NCBI RefSeq assembly: GCF_003012815.1
Contig: NZ_PXYJ01000001.1
Span: 806,001 to 870,000 of the forward strand
Length of the DNA stretch: 64,000 bases
Source: Allosphingosinicella vermicomposti
GTDB lineage: Bacteria; Pseudomonadota; Alphaproteobacteria; Sphingomonadales; Sphingomonadaceae
Reading direction: 5' to 3'
The translations under genes and the position numbers were made by a program. Shown here one piece after another: positions 7,158 to 15,930 of this stretch (the first letter of the stretch is position 1; each line of letters opens with the position of its first letter). The notes beneath the pieces were generated by a model. It was not told the origin of the DNA and made no database searches. It saw only the letters and a list, made by a program, of their open reading frames with translations.

Positions 7158-8092
7158 TGGCCGTTCCTCCCATTGTTGTGGACAAGGCTGACGAAGATAT
7201 CCTCAAGCGAGCTTTGCCGCGTGTTCAAATCCTTGAAGCCGATGCCGAGGTCACCCATCCGGCGCAGAAGTGAGGGGATGCCCGTCCGCTCGTCATGCGT
7301 GTCGAAAATATACTCGAGTTCGTTACCGTCGGCCTTAAGAGTGAGCTTCCAGTCGGCGAGTTCCGCTGGGATCGCGGTCATCGGGTCGGCGAGGATGACG
7401 GTCAGCTCCTTCTTGCCGAGCTTCTGCATCAGGCGCGTCTTTTCCTCGACCAGGATCAGTTCGCCCTGGCTGATCACGCCCACACGGTCGGCCATTTCCT
7501 CGGCCTCCTCGATATAATGGGTGGTGAGGATGATGGTGACGCCATTTTCCCGAAGCTGGCGGACGAGGTTCCACATGTCGCGGCGCAGTTCCACGTCGAC
7601 GCCCGCGGTGGGCTCGTCGAGGAACAGGATTTCGGGCTCGTGGGAGAGCGCCTTGGCGATCATCACGCGGCGTTTCATGCCGCCCGACAATTCCTTTATC
7701 TTCGCCTTGCGCTTATCCCAGAGCGAGAGGTCGCGGAGGATCTTCTCGATCAGCGCCGGGTTTTTCGCGCGTCCGAACAGACCCCGGCTGAAGGACACGG
7801 TATCCCACACCGTTTCGAAGGCGTCGGTCGTCAACTCCTGCGGGACAAGGCCGATGCGGGCGCGGGCTTCGCGATAACCGTTTTGGATATCGAAGCCAGC
7901 GGCATGGATCGTGCCGGAGGAGGGCGTCACGATGCCGCAGATGATCGAAATGAGCGTCGTCTTGCCCGCGCCATTGGGGCCGAGCAGCGCAAAAATCTCG
8001 CCGCGGTTGATGGTGAGATCGACGGACTTCAGCGCCTGATGGCCGGACGTATAGGTCTTTGTGACGCCTTCAATCTGTATGATGGGCTGCAT
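7154..8092 (-). CDS. ABC transporter ATP-binding protein
   Basis: A 312-aa nucleotide-binding subunit with Walker [10 protein letters not shown], signature [10 protein letters not shown], Walker [13 protein letters not shown] and the switch His in [16 protein letters not shown]. The ~90-residue C-terminal region after the ATPase core ([20 protein letters not shown]) is the accessory domain common in ABC-2 exporters. ATG at 8092 is preceded by AAGGGGGG at good spacing; the much longer open frame upstream overlaps yciB in a wrong frame. It overlaps the permease gene by 4 bp. Confidence 0.95.
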   Translation of the reverse strand: MQPIIQIEGVTKTYTSGHQALKSVDLTINRGEIFALLGPNGAGKTTLISIICGIVTPSSGTIHAAGFDIQNGYREARARIGLVPQELTTDAFETVWDTVSFSRGLFGRAKNPALIEKILRDLSLWDKRKAKIKELSGGMKRRVMIAKALSHEPEILFLDEPTAGVDVELRRDMWNLVRQLRENGVTIILTTHYIEEAEEMADRVGVISQGELILVEEKTRLMQKLGKKELTVILADPMTAIPAELADWKLTLKADGNELEYIFDTHDERTGIPSLLRRMGDLGIGFKDLNTRQSSLEDIFVSLVHNNGRNGQ

Positions 8093-8115
8093 GCATCCCC
8101 CCTTGTTTTTGACGA

Positions 8116-8727
8116 TCAGCCCTGCGGCGGGATCGGCGGTTCTTCCTTGGCTTCTTCGACGGAGAAGCCGTGGCGCATCAGCATCGGCAGGTTCGCCGCG
8201 CCAAAGACGAGCGAGAGGATGGTGATGCCCCAGACCTTGACGGTGAGCCAAGTGTCGAACGTGAGATAGGTGCGCATGACTTCGTTCAGAACCGCCATTG
8301 CCGCGAAGAAGATTGCCCAGTTGCGCGAGAGTTTGAGCCATCCGGTTTCGTTCAGCCCCTCGAACGCTGCGCCGAACACATATTTGAGCAAAGGACGGCC
8401 GAAAACGAGGCCCGCGAAGAGCAGAATCGAAAAACCGGCGTAGATAAGCGTCGGCTTCAGCTGAATGAAGCGCGGGTCGTTGAAGTAGAGGGTGAGGCCG
8501 CCAAACCCGAGAACGAGGATGGCCGAGAGCCAAGTCATCGGCGAGACGGTGCGGAATTTCACCAGCGACAGGACGAGCGCGATAACGATCGCGACCATGA
8601 AGGCGGCGGTCCCGGCGAAGATGCCCGCCCATTTGAAGGCGACGAAAAAGACCAGCAAGGGGCCGAAATCGACGAGGAAATTGAGCCAGCCGTGAGGTTT
8701 TGGCTTGGTTTGCGCAGTCGCGGTCAC
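8116..8727 (-). CDS. yciB: YciB/IspZ-like inner-membrane septation protein
   Basis: A 203-aa polytopic membrane protein of the YciB (septation protein A, IspZ) family. Family hallmarks include [20 protein letters not shown] at the start, [19 protein letters not shown] in the middle and [20 protein letters not shown] near the end. About six membrane helices are visible. It has been implicated in cell-envelope synthesis and division; its biochemical role is unsettled. The ATG overlaps the ftsY stop codon (8724-8727), so it belongs to the same operon. Confidence 0.93.
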   Translation of the reverse strand: MTATAQTKPKPHGWLNFLVDFGPLLVFFVAFKWAGIFAGTAAFMVAIVIALVLSLVKFRTVSPMTWLSAILVLGFGGLTLYFNDPRFIQLKPTLIYAGFSILLFAGLVFGRPLLKYVFGAAFEGLNETGWLKLSRNWAIFFAAMAVLNEVMRTYLTFDTWLTVKVWGITILSLVFGAANLPMLMRHGFSVEEAKEEPPIPPQG

Positions 8728-9662
8728 GATTGGGTTTCTCCGGTCGCGCCGGCGATGGCGCGGGCGACGTCTGTGGGATTGAAGGGGCGAAGATCGCCGA
8801 CGCCTTCGCCGACGCCGATGGCGTGGATGGGAAGGCCATATTGCTCGGCGGCGGCGACGAGGACGCCGCCGCGCGCGGTGCCGTCGAGCTTGGTCATGAC
8901 GAGGCCGGTGACGCCAGCCACTTCCTTGAACACTTCGATCTGGTTGAGGGCGTTCTGCCCGGTCGTCGCGTCGAGGACGAGGACGACATTGTGCGGCGCT
9001 GCCGGATTGAGGCGGCCGAGGACACGGCGGATTTTCGCCAGTTCGTCCATCAGCTCCCGCTTGTTCTGGAGGCGGCCCGCCGTGTCGACGATCAGCACGT
9101 CGATCCCTTCCGCCGTCGCTTTCTTCACGCCGTCGAACACGATGGCGGATGGATCGCCGCCTTCGGGACCGGAGATGATCGGAACGCCGATGCGTTCGGC
9201 CCAGATTTTGAGTTGTCCGATGGCGGCCGCGCGGAACGTGTCGCCTGCGGCGAGAAGCACGCCATAATCCTGTTCGAGGAACAGGCTGGCGAGTTTAGCG
9301 ATGGTCGTGGTCTTGCCCGAACCGTTCACGCCCACGACGAGGATCACCTGTGGACGCGGAAAGGCGTCGATTTCGAGCGGCTTGGCGACGGGGGCGAGGA
9401 TCTTGGCGAGTTCGTCCGCCACCACTTCGCGCACGCCTGCTTCGGTTAGGCCGCGTTCGAACCGCTCGTTCGCGAGCCGCTCACGCACCCGCGCGGCGGT
9501 GGACGGGCCGAGGTCGGACGCGACGAGCGCATCCTCGATCTCGTCCAGCGTCTCCTTGTCGAGCGTGGATTTGGTGAAGAGGCCGGTGAGGTTGTCGCCG
9601 AGGCGATCGGAAGTTTTCTTGAAGCCGCCGCGCAGCCGCTCAAGCCAGGGTGTCTCACTCAA
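8724..9662 (-). CDS. ftsY: Signal recognition particle receptor FtsY
   Basis: A 312-aa SRP receptor GTPase that docks Ffh-bound ribosomes at the membrane translocon. The NG domain is complete: [15 protein letters not shown] (G1), [34 protein letters not shown] (G3), [10 protein letters not shown] (G4) and [12 protein letters not shown]. The acidic A domain of E. coli FtsY is absent, leaving a short N-terminal helix region ([16 protein letters not shown]), normal for alphaproteobacteria. It overlaps mtaB upstream and yciB downstream by 4 bp each. Its partner Ffh is encoded at 13706-15172. Confidence 0.97.
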   Translation of the reverse strand: MSETPWLERLRGGFKKTSDRLGDNLTGLFTKSTLDKETLDEIEDALVASDLGPSTAARVRERLANERFERGLTEAGVREVVADELAKILAPVAKPLEIDAFPRPQVILVVGVNGSGKTTTIAKLASLFLEQDYGVLLAAGDTFRAAAIGQLKIWAERIGVPIISGPEGGDPSAIVFDGVKKATAEGIDVLIVDTAGRLQNKRELMDELAKIRRVLGRLNPAAPHNVVLVLDATTGQNALNQIEVFKEVAGVTGLVMTKLDGTARGGVLVAAAEQYGLPIHAIGVGEGVGDLRPFNPTDVARAIAGATGETQS

Positions 9663-10969
9663 GCGGCCTCTCCGATCAGCATTTCGTTTTCCAAACCTGT
9701 GACTTTCACTTCCACGATCTTACCAACTTCGCGGGCCTGACGGATGAGGACGGGCGCGAAGCTCTCCGCATGGCCTTTGACGCCGCTGCGTTCGATCAAC
9801 ACCTTCTGGCGGGTGCCGATCATGCTTTCCAGCCATTTCACTTTCTGCCGCGCCGTTGCCTCCCGCATGCGGGCCGCGCGTTCTTTCACCTGCTTCGGAT
9901 CGACCTGCGGCATACGCGCGGCCGGGGTGCCTTGCCGGGGCGAGAAGGGAAAGATGTGGCCCATCACGATTTCGCAATCGTCGATGAGGCGCAGGCTGTT
10001 TTCGGCCATCTCTTCGGTTTCGGTCGGGAAGCCAGCGATGAGGTCCGCGCCGATGGCGATTTCCGGCCGCTTGGCTTTAAGGCGCTGGACCATCTCGACG
10101 GCCTGGGCACGGCTGTGGCGGCGCTTCATCCTTTTCAGGATCATGTCGTCGCCCGCCTGAAAGGACATGTGGAGGTGCGGCATGAAGCGCGGCTCGCCGG
10201 TAATGATGTCGAACAAGCGATCGTCGATCTCCACGCTGTCGAGGGATGAGAGGCGAAGGCGGGGGAGGACGGGGACGTGGCGGAGGATGCGCTCGACAAG
10301 CTGGCCCAATGTCGGTGCGCCGGGGAGATCGGGGCCGTAGCTGGTCACGTCGACGCCGGTCAGGACGATTTCGTTATAGCCCTCGTCCACCAATGCCTTG
10401 ATCTTGTCGATGACTAGGCCGGCGGGGACCGAGCGGCTGTTTCCCCGGCCGTAGGGGATGATGCAGAAGGTGCAGCGATGATCGCAGCCATTCTGCACTT
10501 CGACAAAGGCGCGGCTGTGTTCGGCAAAGCCCGTGACGAGGTGGGGGGCGGTTTCGCGGACGGCCATGATGTCCGACACGCGGATTTCGGCATGATCCGT
10601 CATCCCGGCGAAAGCCGGGATCTCTTGGATGGTGGGTTCGGTGTTTTTTCTTTCCTGAGATTCCGGCTTTCGCCGGAATGACGATGAGAGGAACTTCTCG
10701 CGGTTCCCGATCACCCCCGATACTTCGGGCATTGCCGCGAAGCTTGCGGGGTCGACCTGTGCGGCGCAGCCGGTGACGATGACGCGAGCGTCGGGGCGGG
10801 CCTTCTTGGCGCGGCGGATGGCTTGGCGCGTTTGACGGACGGCTTCGTTGGTGACGGCGCAGCTGTTGACGATGACGAGATCGTCCTGCCCGCCGGCAAG
10901 CGCTCGCATCGTTTCGCTTTCCGCCATGTTGAGGCGGCAGCCCATGGTGATGATCTCGGGGCTGGTCAC
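9659..10969 (-). CDS. mtaB: tRNA t6A37 methylthiotransferase MtaB with an in-frame repeat-derived insert
   Basis: A 436-aa radical-SAM enzyme that adds a methylthio group to t6A at tRNA position 37. The N-terminal cluster Cys are C11, C37 and C68 (MGCRLN, NSCAVT, TGCAAQ). The radical-SAM CxxxCxxC is C162-C166-C169 (NGCDHRCTFC), and a TRAM-like C-terminus follows. The GTG start at 10969 overlaps the dapF stop (GTGA). Residues about 95-125 (SSFRRKPESQERKNTEPTIQ, then EIPAFAGMTD) are encoded by a family A palindrome and look foreign. They lie in the linker between the N-terminal and radical-SAM domains, so the enzyme may still work. Confidence 0.93.
   Translation of the reverse strand: MTSPEIITMGCRLNMAESETMRALAGGQDDLVIVNSCAVTNEAVRQTRQAIRRAKKARPDARVIVTGCAAQVDPASFAAMPEVSGVIGNREKFLSSSFRRKPESQERKNTEPTIQEIPAFAGMTDHAEIRVSDIMAVRETAPHLVTGFAEHSRAFVEVQNGCDHRCTFCIIPYGRGNSRSVPAGLVIDKIKALVDEGYNEIVLTGVDVTSYGPDLPGAPTLGQLVERILRHVPVLPRLRLSSLDSVEIDDRLFDIITGEPRFMPHLHMSFQAGDDMILKRMKRRHSRAQAVEMVQRLKAKRPEIAIGADLIAGFPTETEEMAENSLRLIDDCEIVMGHIFPFSPRQGTPAARMPQVDPKQVKERAARMREATARQKVKWLESMIGTRQKVLIERSGVKGHAESFAPVLIRQAREVGKIVEVKVTGLENEMLIGEAA
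10599..10683. repeat. Family A palindrome inside mtaB
   Basis: Arms GTCATCCCGGCGAAAGCCGGGA and TTCCGGCTTTCGCCGGAATGAC lie within the mtaB reading frame, which stays open through them. They encode the peptide SFRRKPES...EIPAFAGMT on the minus strand. The other copies in the window are intergenic. This is the same outcome as palindromic elements known to sit inside Rickettsia genes. Confidence 0.93.
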
Positions 10970-11769
10970 CGCAACCCTTCCAGGTCGATTTCGCCGGTAA
11001 AGACGTAGGTCGCGGCGCCCGACATGCGGATCGTGCGGCCCGGGGCCCAATCGATCGTCAGCGCGCCGCCGGGGAGATCGACTTCCACCGGCGAGGGCGC
11101 CAATCCCCGGGAAATAGCGGCAACAGCCGTGGCGCAAGCGCCCGTTCCGCAGGCGCGCGTCAGGCCCACGCCCCGCTCCCAGACGCGAAGCTTGATCCGT
11201 CCATCCGCGACGCTCGCAACGTTCACATTGATGCGTTCGGGAAAAAGCGGGTCACATTCGATCAGGGGGCCGAGGCGGGCAAGATCGATGGCGTCGGCGT
11301 CACTGACAAAGAAGATCACATGCGGGTTGCCGACATTGACCGCGAAGGGCCGTTCCAAGCCGTCCCACCCAACCGGCATAACTGCGGTATCCATCGGGTA
11401 GGCGAGGGGGATCTCGTCCCAGCCAAACCGAGGCGCGCCCATGTCGACACTGGCGCCCGCGCCGTCAGCCTGGGCGAGGAGCAAGCCGCCCAGTGTCTCG
11501 ATCCGGGTGGGGCCGCCCAGCAAGGCCGCGACGCAGCGCGTTGCATTGCCGCAGGATTCTACTTCGCTTCCATCGGCATTGAATATCCGCATCCGGACGT
11601 CCGCCACCACCGAGGGCTCGATCACGATTAACTGATCGCAGCCGATGCCCCGGTGCCGGTCGGCCACGGCCCGGGCCAAGGCGGCATCCATGGCCAAGGG
11701 CTCTTCGCGTGCATCGAACACCACGAAATCGTTGCCCAGACCATGCATTTTATGAAAGCGGCGCATCAT
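10966..11769 (-). CDS. dapF: Diaminopimelate epimerase
   Basis: A 267-aa enzyme converting LL- to meso-diaminopimelate for lysine and peptidoglycan. Both catalytic cysteines are in their motifs, ESCGNATRC and RACGTGACA. The N-terminus FHKMHGLGNDFVVFD is typical. Two adjacent ATG codons (11769 and 11766) can start it; the second gives slightly better spacing to GGCAGG. It heads a six-gene leftward operon with mtaB, ftsY, yciB and an ABC exporter, in which most genes overlap. Confidence 0.96.
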   Translation of the reverse strand: MMRRFHKMHGLGNDFVVFDAREEPLAMDAALARAVADRHRGIGCDQLIVIEPSVVADVRMRIFNADGSEVESCGNATRCVAALLGGPTRIETLGGLLLAQADGAGASVDMGAPRFGWDEIPLAYPMDTAVMPVGWDGLERPFAVNVGNPHVIFFVSDADAIDLARLGPLIECDPLFPERINVNVASVADGRIKLRVWERGVGLTRACGTGACATAVAAISRGLAPSPVEVDLPGGALTIDWAPGRTIRMSGAATYVFTGEIDLEGLR

Positions 11770-11819
11770 CCTGCCGCGATCTAGGGGGCGCAGGGCCCCA
11801 AGTCTACACTCGCGGCGCT

Positions 11820-13466
11820 TTACCGCGCAGGGCCTGCGGAGCGGCGCGGCATGGGCCGGGACACAGGCTCCTGCGCTGCTGGAGCGGCGATGCGGGCGGA
11901 GAGCAAAAGGCCCCGGCTGGCAAGGAGTGTTCGAACGGCGTCGATCCCGATCGGACGGCCATAGAGCCACCCCTGACCCTTGAACGCGCCAATGCTTTTG
12001 ACGCGCGCCTCAATTTCCCGCGTCGCAATGCCTTCTGCGGTGATGGCGAGGCCAAGGCTTTCGCCAAGCCGCGCAATTGCAGTCACGAAATCGGCGGAAT
12101 CGGCGCTGTCGGTCACCGTTTCGATCAGGCTGCGATCGATTTTCAAGCGGTCGAGCGGGAGGGCGCGAAGGTGCGAGAGCGATGAATAGCCGCTTCCAAA
12201 ATCGTCCAGGGCGATGCGGATGCCCTGATTTTTGAGGCTTCCGACGATCGATTGCGCGAGACCAAGATTTTCGAACAAGGCGGCTTCGGTGATTTCGATT
12301 TCCAGCCGGTCCGGCGGAAAGCCGGTCTCGACCAGCAATTTCACCAGCTTTTGGGCGAGCCAGGGATCCTTGAGCTGCGCAGGCGACATATTGATCGAAA
12401 GCGTGATGGTCGGATCCCAGCTGCGCGCTTCTTCCAACGCCTGCCGGATGACTGCCATGGACAGATCGCCGATGAGGCCGCAATCCTCGGCCACCGGAAT
12501 GAATTCGTCGGGCAGGACGAGCCCGCGTTCTGGGTGGTTCCAGCGGGCAAGCACTTCAAAGCCCATCAACCTGCCGGTCGCCAGATCGCGCTGTTCTTCG
12601 AAATAAGGGACGAACTGGCCAGTGGGAATGCCATCGCGCAGGCCCGCCTCGATCGCGTTGCGCTTTTCGAGTTCGGCCTCCATCGTCGCGTCGAACCAGA
12701 GATAGCGTCCGCGCCCAAGCTTACGTGCGGCGCGGAGGGCGATGTCGGCGCGGCGGGCCAGCGCTTCGAACTCCGAACAGCCGATGTCGGATTGGGCAAG
12801 GCCGCCCGACGCGCTGACTTCGGTATAAGCGCCGCCAAGATTGAACGGTTTGCCAAGGCGATCGAGGATGCGTTCCGCGACGGCATTGGCGGCCCAGGGT
12901 GCCTTTGGATCGCACGGGAAGATCGCCGCGAACGTATCGCCGCCGATGCGGGCCACCACGGCCTCATTGGGGAGGGCGGTGCGCATGACGGCGGCGACGG
13001 CGCGCAGTAAACCGTCACCTGCGAGATGGCCGTACAAATCGTTGATCGTTCGAAAGCCGTCTATGTCAATGGTCAGCATCGCCACCGTCCGTCCGGCAGG
13101 GCGGGTGATCGCGAACATGTGATCGGACGCTTCGCCTAAAGACGCTCGATTGAGGAAGCCGGTGAGCGGATCGGTGGCGGTGAGAGTGAGCGATTGGCGT
13201 TCGGCCGCGCGGCGGATCGCGACTTCATGCGCGGCATCCCGCCACCTGCGCCAGCCATAAACACCGAAGGCGAGACTAAGGAGAAGCAAGGCGGAGAGCG
13301 CATTGATATTGATCAGGGCAGGGTGTGCAGCTCTAGCCAAATCGTAGCCCGTGACGTGCGCGAAAAGGAACAATGCCGTAACGGCAAGTGTGATCGCCGC
13401 CGCGTCGCGCACCGCCACCGAGCTTTTTGGGCTGCCGCCCGATATGGTTTTCTTTCCCCCGGCCAT
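11820..13466 (-). CDS. Membrane GGDEF/EAL protein, likely c-di-GMP phosphodiesterase
   Basis: A 548-aa protein with two N-terminal membrane helices (about 22-42 and 52-70), a GGDEF domain and an EAL domain. The GGDEF active site reads RIGGDTF, so the catalytic Glu is replaced by Thr and no RxxD inhibitory site precedes it; cyclase activity is unlikely. The EAL side looks intact: FEVLARW (EVL form), SINMSP, IEITE, ALDDFGSGYSS, LKIDRS, AEGIATRE and GQGWLYGRP. The most likely role is c-di-GMP hydrolysis, with the degenerate GGDEF as a regulatory domain. It is transcribed away from ffh. Confidence 0.92.
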   Translation of the reverse strand: MAGGKKTISGGSPKSSVAVRDAAAITLAVTALFLFAHVTGYDLARAAHPALININALSALLLLSLAFGVYGWRRWRDAAHEVAIRRAAERQSLTLTATDPLTGFLNRASLGEASDHMFAITRPAGRTVAMLTIDIDGFRTINDLYGHLAGDGLLRAVAAVMRTALPNEAVVARIGGDTFAAIFPCDPKAPWAANAVAERILDRLGKPFNLGGAYTEVSASGGLAQSDIGCSEFEALARRADIALRAARKLGRGRYLWFDATMEAELEKRNAIEAGLRDGIPTGQFVPYFEEQRDLATGRLMGFEVLARWNHPERGLVLPDEFIPVAEDCGLIGDLSMAVIRQALEEARSWDPTITLSINMSPAQLKDPWLAQKLVKLLVETGFPPDRLEIEITEAALFENLGLAQSIVGSLKNQGIRIALDDFGSGYSSLSHLRALPLDRLKIDRSLIETVTDSADSADFVTAIARLGESLGLAITAEGIATREIEARVKSIGAFKGQGWLYGRPIGIDAVRTLLASRGLLLSARIAAPAAQEPVSRPMPRRSAGPAR

Positions 13467-13549
13467 CGATCATCTTGGTAAGGGAAAGGAGTAAAAAGCT
13501 GATTAAGACACGGTCCGATTTGGCGCGATCGGCAAACCTGCCATCTGGC

Positions 13550-13578
13550 TTGACCAATACAGGCGCGAAAGCTATGGG
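13550..13578 (+). promoter_or_regulatory. Candidate sigma-70 promoter for ffh
   Basis: TTGACC at 13550-13555 and TATGGG at 13573-13578 are separated by 17 bp. They lie about 130 bp before the ffh start in the 239-bp gap between the divergent GGDEF/EAL gene and ffh. The -10 match is partial. This would drive ffh-rpsP-rimM. Confidence 0.4.
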
Positions 13579-13705
13579 CGCTGCGAACCGTTTCCTTGGG
13601 AATGGATCGATATCCGGTGTCCACGGACACGCGCTGGCCGGCGAGGTTTCGCCCGCCGGCGCTTTCGTGCTTGTGGGCAGCGGTGCATTTTAAGGAGCCG
13701 CGCGC

Positions 13706-15172
13706 ATGTTTGAAAGTCTGAGCGATCGCCTTGGCGGCGTGTTCGACCGTCTGCGTGGCCGTGGCGCTCTCAACGAAGCCGATGTCCGCGCCGCGATGCG
13801 CGAAGTGCGGATCGCGCTGCTCGAAGCCGACGTGGCCTTGCCGGTCGCCCGCGATTTCATCGACAAGGTTACTGAGAAGGCCGTCGGCCAGCAGGTTCTG
13901 AAGTCGGTCACCCCGGGCCAGCAGGTCGTCAAGATCGTCAACGATGCCCTCGTCGAGATGCTGGGTGCGGACGAATCCGAGCTTAATATCGATGTGACGC
14001 CCCCCGCGGTCGTGATGATGGTGGGTCTGCAGGGCTCCGGTAAGACCACGACGACCGCGAAGATCGCCAAGCGACTTACCGAGAAGAACCGCAAGAAGGT
14101 GATGATGGCGTCGCTCGACGTCAATCGCCCGGCGGCGCAGGAGCAGCTTGCCGTCCTCGGCACGCAAACCAACGTCGCGACGCTGCCGATCGTCGCTGGC
14201 CAGCAGCCGGTGGATATCGCCCGCCGCGCGATGCAGGCGGCGAAACTGCAGGGCTATGATGTGCTGCTGCTCGACACGGCGGGCCGCCTCCATGTCGATC
14301 AGGCGTTGATGGACGAGATGAAGGCGGTGGCCGAAGTCTCCAGCCCGGCGGAAATCCTGCTCGTCGTCGATGCGCTGACCGGTCAGGACGCGGTGAACGT
14401 CGCGCAGAGCTTTGCGGGGCAGGTGGACCTGACCGGCGTCGTCCTCACCCGCATGGACGGCGATGCGCGCGGCGGTGCGGCGCTTTCCATGCGCGCCGTC
14501 ACCGGCAAGCCGATCAAATTCGCGGGCGTTGGCGAGGGGATGGACAAGCTGGAAGGCTTCCATCCCGATCGCGTCGCGGGCCGCATCCTCGGCATGGGCG
14601 ACGTCGTCAGCCTCGTCGAGCGCGCGGCGGAAAGCGTTCAGGCCGAAGAGGCCGAGGCGATGGCCCGCAAGATGGCCAAGGGGCAGTTCGATTTGAACGA
14701 TCTGCGCACCCAGATCGCGCAGATGCAGCGCATGGGCGGCCTCGGCGCGCTTGCCTCCATGCTTCCGGGCATGAAGAAGATGGCGGGCGCGGTGAAGGCG
14801 GCGCAGGACGATAAGGCGCTCAATCGCCTCGACGCGATGATCTCCTCCATGACGCCGAAGGAGCGGGCCAAACCCGAACTCCTCAACGCAAAGCGCAAGA
14901 TTCGCGTCGCCAATGGCTCGGGCACCACGGTGCAGGACGTCAACCGGTTGCTCAAGATGCATCAGGAAATGGCGACGATGATGAAGAAGGTCCGCAAAAT
15001 GGGCGGCTTCGGCAAGCTCGGCGCCTTGTTCGGCGGGGGGGGTATGCCCGACCTCGGCGGCCTGATGGGCGGCGGTGCGGGTGGCGCTGCGCCGGGAGGG
15101 CTTCCGGGCCTTCCGGGCGGGAACACGCCGTTCAATCTGCCCCCGGGCTTCGACAAATTTATCAAGAAATAA
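13706..15172 (+). CDS. ffh: Signal recognition particle protein Ffh (SRP54)
   Basis: A 488-aa SRP GTPase that binds signal sequences on ribosomes and targets them through FtsY. The N and G domains show GLQGSGKTTTTAKIAK (G1), DVNRPAAQEQL, LLDTAGRLHVDQALMDE (G3), LTRMDGDARGGAA (G4) and GVGEGMDKLEGFHPDR. The methionine-rich M domain follows (LRTQIAQMQRMGGLGALASM), and a Gly/Pro tail ends the protein. TAAGGAG precedes the ATG. It leads the ffh-rpsP-rimM-trmD-rplS translation cluster. Confidence 0.97.
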   Translation: MFESLSDRLGGVFDRLRGRGALNEADVRAAMREVRIALLEADVALPVARDFIDKVTEKAVGQQVLKSVTPGQQVVKIVNDALVEMLGADESELNIDVTPPAVVMMVGLQGSGKTTTTAKIAKRLTEKNRKKVMMASLDVNRPAAQEQLAVLGTQTNVATLPIVAGQQPVDIARRAMQAAKLQGYDVLLLDTAGRLHVDQALMDEMKAVAEVSSPAEILLVVDALTGQDAVNVAQSFAGQVDLTGVVLTRMDGDARGGAALSMRAVTGKPIKFAGVGEGMDKLEGFHPDRVAGRILGMGDVVSLVERAAESVQAEEAEAMARKMAKGQFDLNDLRTQIAQMQRMGGLGALASMLPGMKKMAGAVKAAQDDKALNRLDAMISSMTPKERAKPELLNAKRKIRVANGSGTTVQDVNRLLKMHQEMATMMKKVRKMGGFGKLGALFGGGGMPDLGGLMGGGAGGAAPGGLPGLPGGNTPFNLPPGFDKFIKK

Positions 15173-15199
15173 GCACAAGTATCTAGAAAGGAATATTAA

Positions 15200-15739
15200 A
15201 TGGCAGTTGCAATTCGCCTTGCGCGCGGTGGTTCGAAGAAGCGTCCTTATTACAAGGTCGTCGTGTCCGACGTCCGCGCCCCGCGTGACGGCAAGTTCAT
15301 CGAGCGCGTCGGCAGCTACAATCCGCTGCTTTCCAAGGACAATCCCGAGCGCGTGAAGCTCGACACCGATCGCGTGAAGCATTGGCTGTCGGTTGGCGCG
15401 AAGCCGACGGACCGCGTCCATCGCTTCCTCGACGCCGCTGGCCTCCTCGAGCGTACCGCGCGCAACAACCCGAAGAAGGCCGAGCCGGGCGAAAAGGCCA
15501 AGGAACGCGCCGAAGAACGCGCCGCCAAGGAAGCCGAAGCCGCTGAAGCAGCTGCCGCAGCCGCTGCCGCTCCGGCCGAAGAAGCTCCGGCCCAGGAAGA
15601 AACCGTCGAAGTAGCTGCTGAAGCCGTCGAAGAAGCCACCCCGGCTTCGGAAGCTGCCAACGAAGGTGAATCGACCAGCGAACCGGCTGAAGGCGCCGCT
15701 GAAGATGCTCCGGCCGAAGGCGCTGAAAAGGCTGAGTAA
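15200..15739 (+). CDS. rpsP: 30S ribosomal protein S16 with long Ala/Glu tail
   Basis: Residues 1-85 are a complete S16 ([49 protein letters not shown]). S16 is normally 80-100 aa, but here the product is 179 aa. The extra C-terminal ~90 residues consist mostly of Ala, Glu, Pro and Lys in short repeats ([20 protein letters not shown], then acidic AEEAPAQEE-like runs). Such tails occur in several alphaproteobacterial S16 proteins; their role is unknown. It lies 27 bp after ffh with its own Shine-Dalgarno AGAAAGG. Confidence 0.96.
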   Translation: MAVAIRLARGGSKKRPYYKVVVSDVRAPRDGKFIERVGSYNPLLSKDNPERVKLDTDRVKHWLSVGAKPTDRVHRFLDAAGLLERTARNNPKKAEPGEKAKERAEERAAKEAEAAEAAAAAAAAPAEEAPAQEETVEVAAEAVEEATPASEAANEGESTSEPAEGAAEDAPAEGAEKAE

Positions 15740-15761
15740 TTGAGGCTGATTCATGACATAG

Positions 15762-15930
15762 CCCCTCCCCTTGATGGAGTGGCGGGTAAACAGCGCCCCG
15801 CGCTGTTCAGGTCATGCCGGGGGCATGACCGACCCGCCACTGGGTTGGGGTGGGGTGATGTTTCCGGAAGGAACGCGCTCTACGTCGTAGATCACCCCCA
15901 CCCAACCCTCCCCCATCGAGGGGAGGGGCT
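15762..15930. repeat. Family E long inverted repeat between rpsP and rimM
   Basis: Outer arms CCCCTCCCCTTGATGGAG and CCCCATCGAGGGGAGGGG bracket nested pairs: GGCGGGT with GACCCGCCACTG, and GTTGGGGTGGGGTGAT with ATCACCCCCACCCAAC. It could fold into a large hairpin within the ribosomal operon transcript. Its last bases, AGGGGAGGGGCT, lie directly before the rimM ATG and form its ribosome-binding site. Confidence 0.85.

Noticed and set aside
7154-8839. A 561-aa fusion of the ABC ATPase with an N-terminal domain
   Set aside because: The upstream 248 codons run antisense-free but out of frame through yciB, are Arg/Pro-rich, and a good Shine-Dalgarno and ATG exist at 8092.
13313-15754. An 813-aa open frame on the minus strand opposite ffh and rpsP
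   Set aside because: It is a by-product of high GC codon bias: His/Arg/Leu/Gly-rich, no domain, and entirely antisense to two highly conserved genes.
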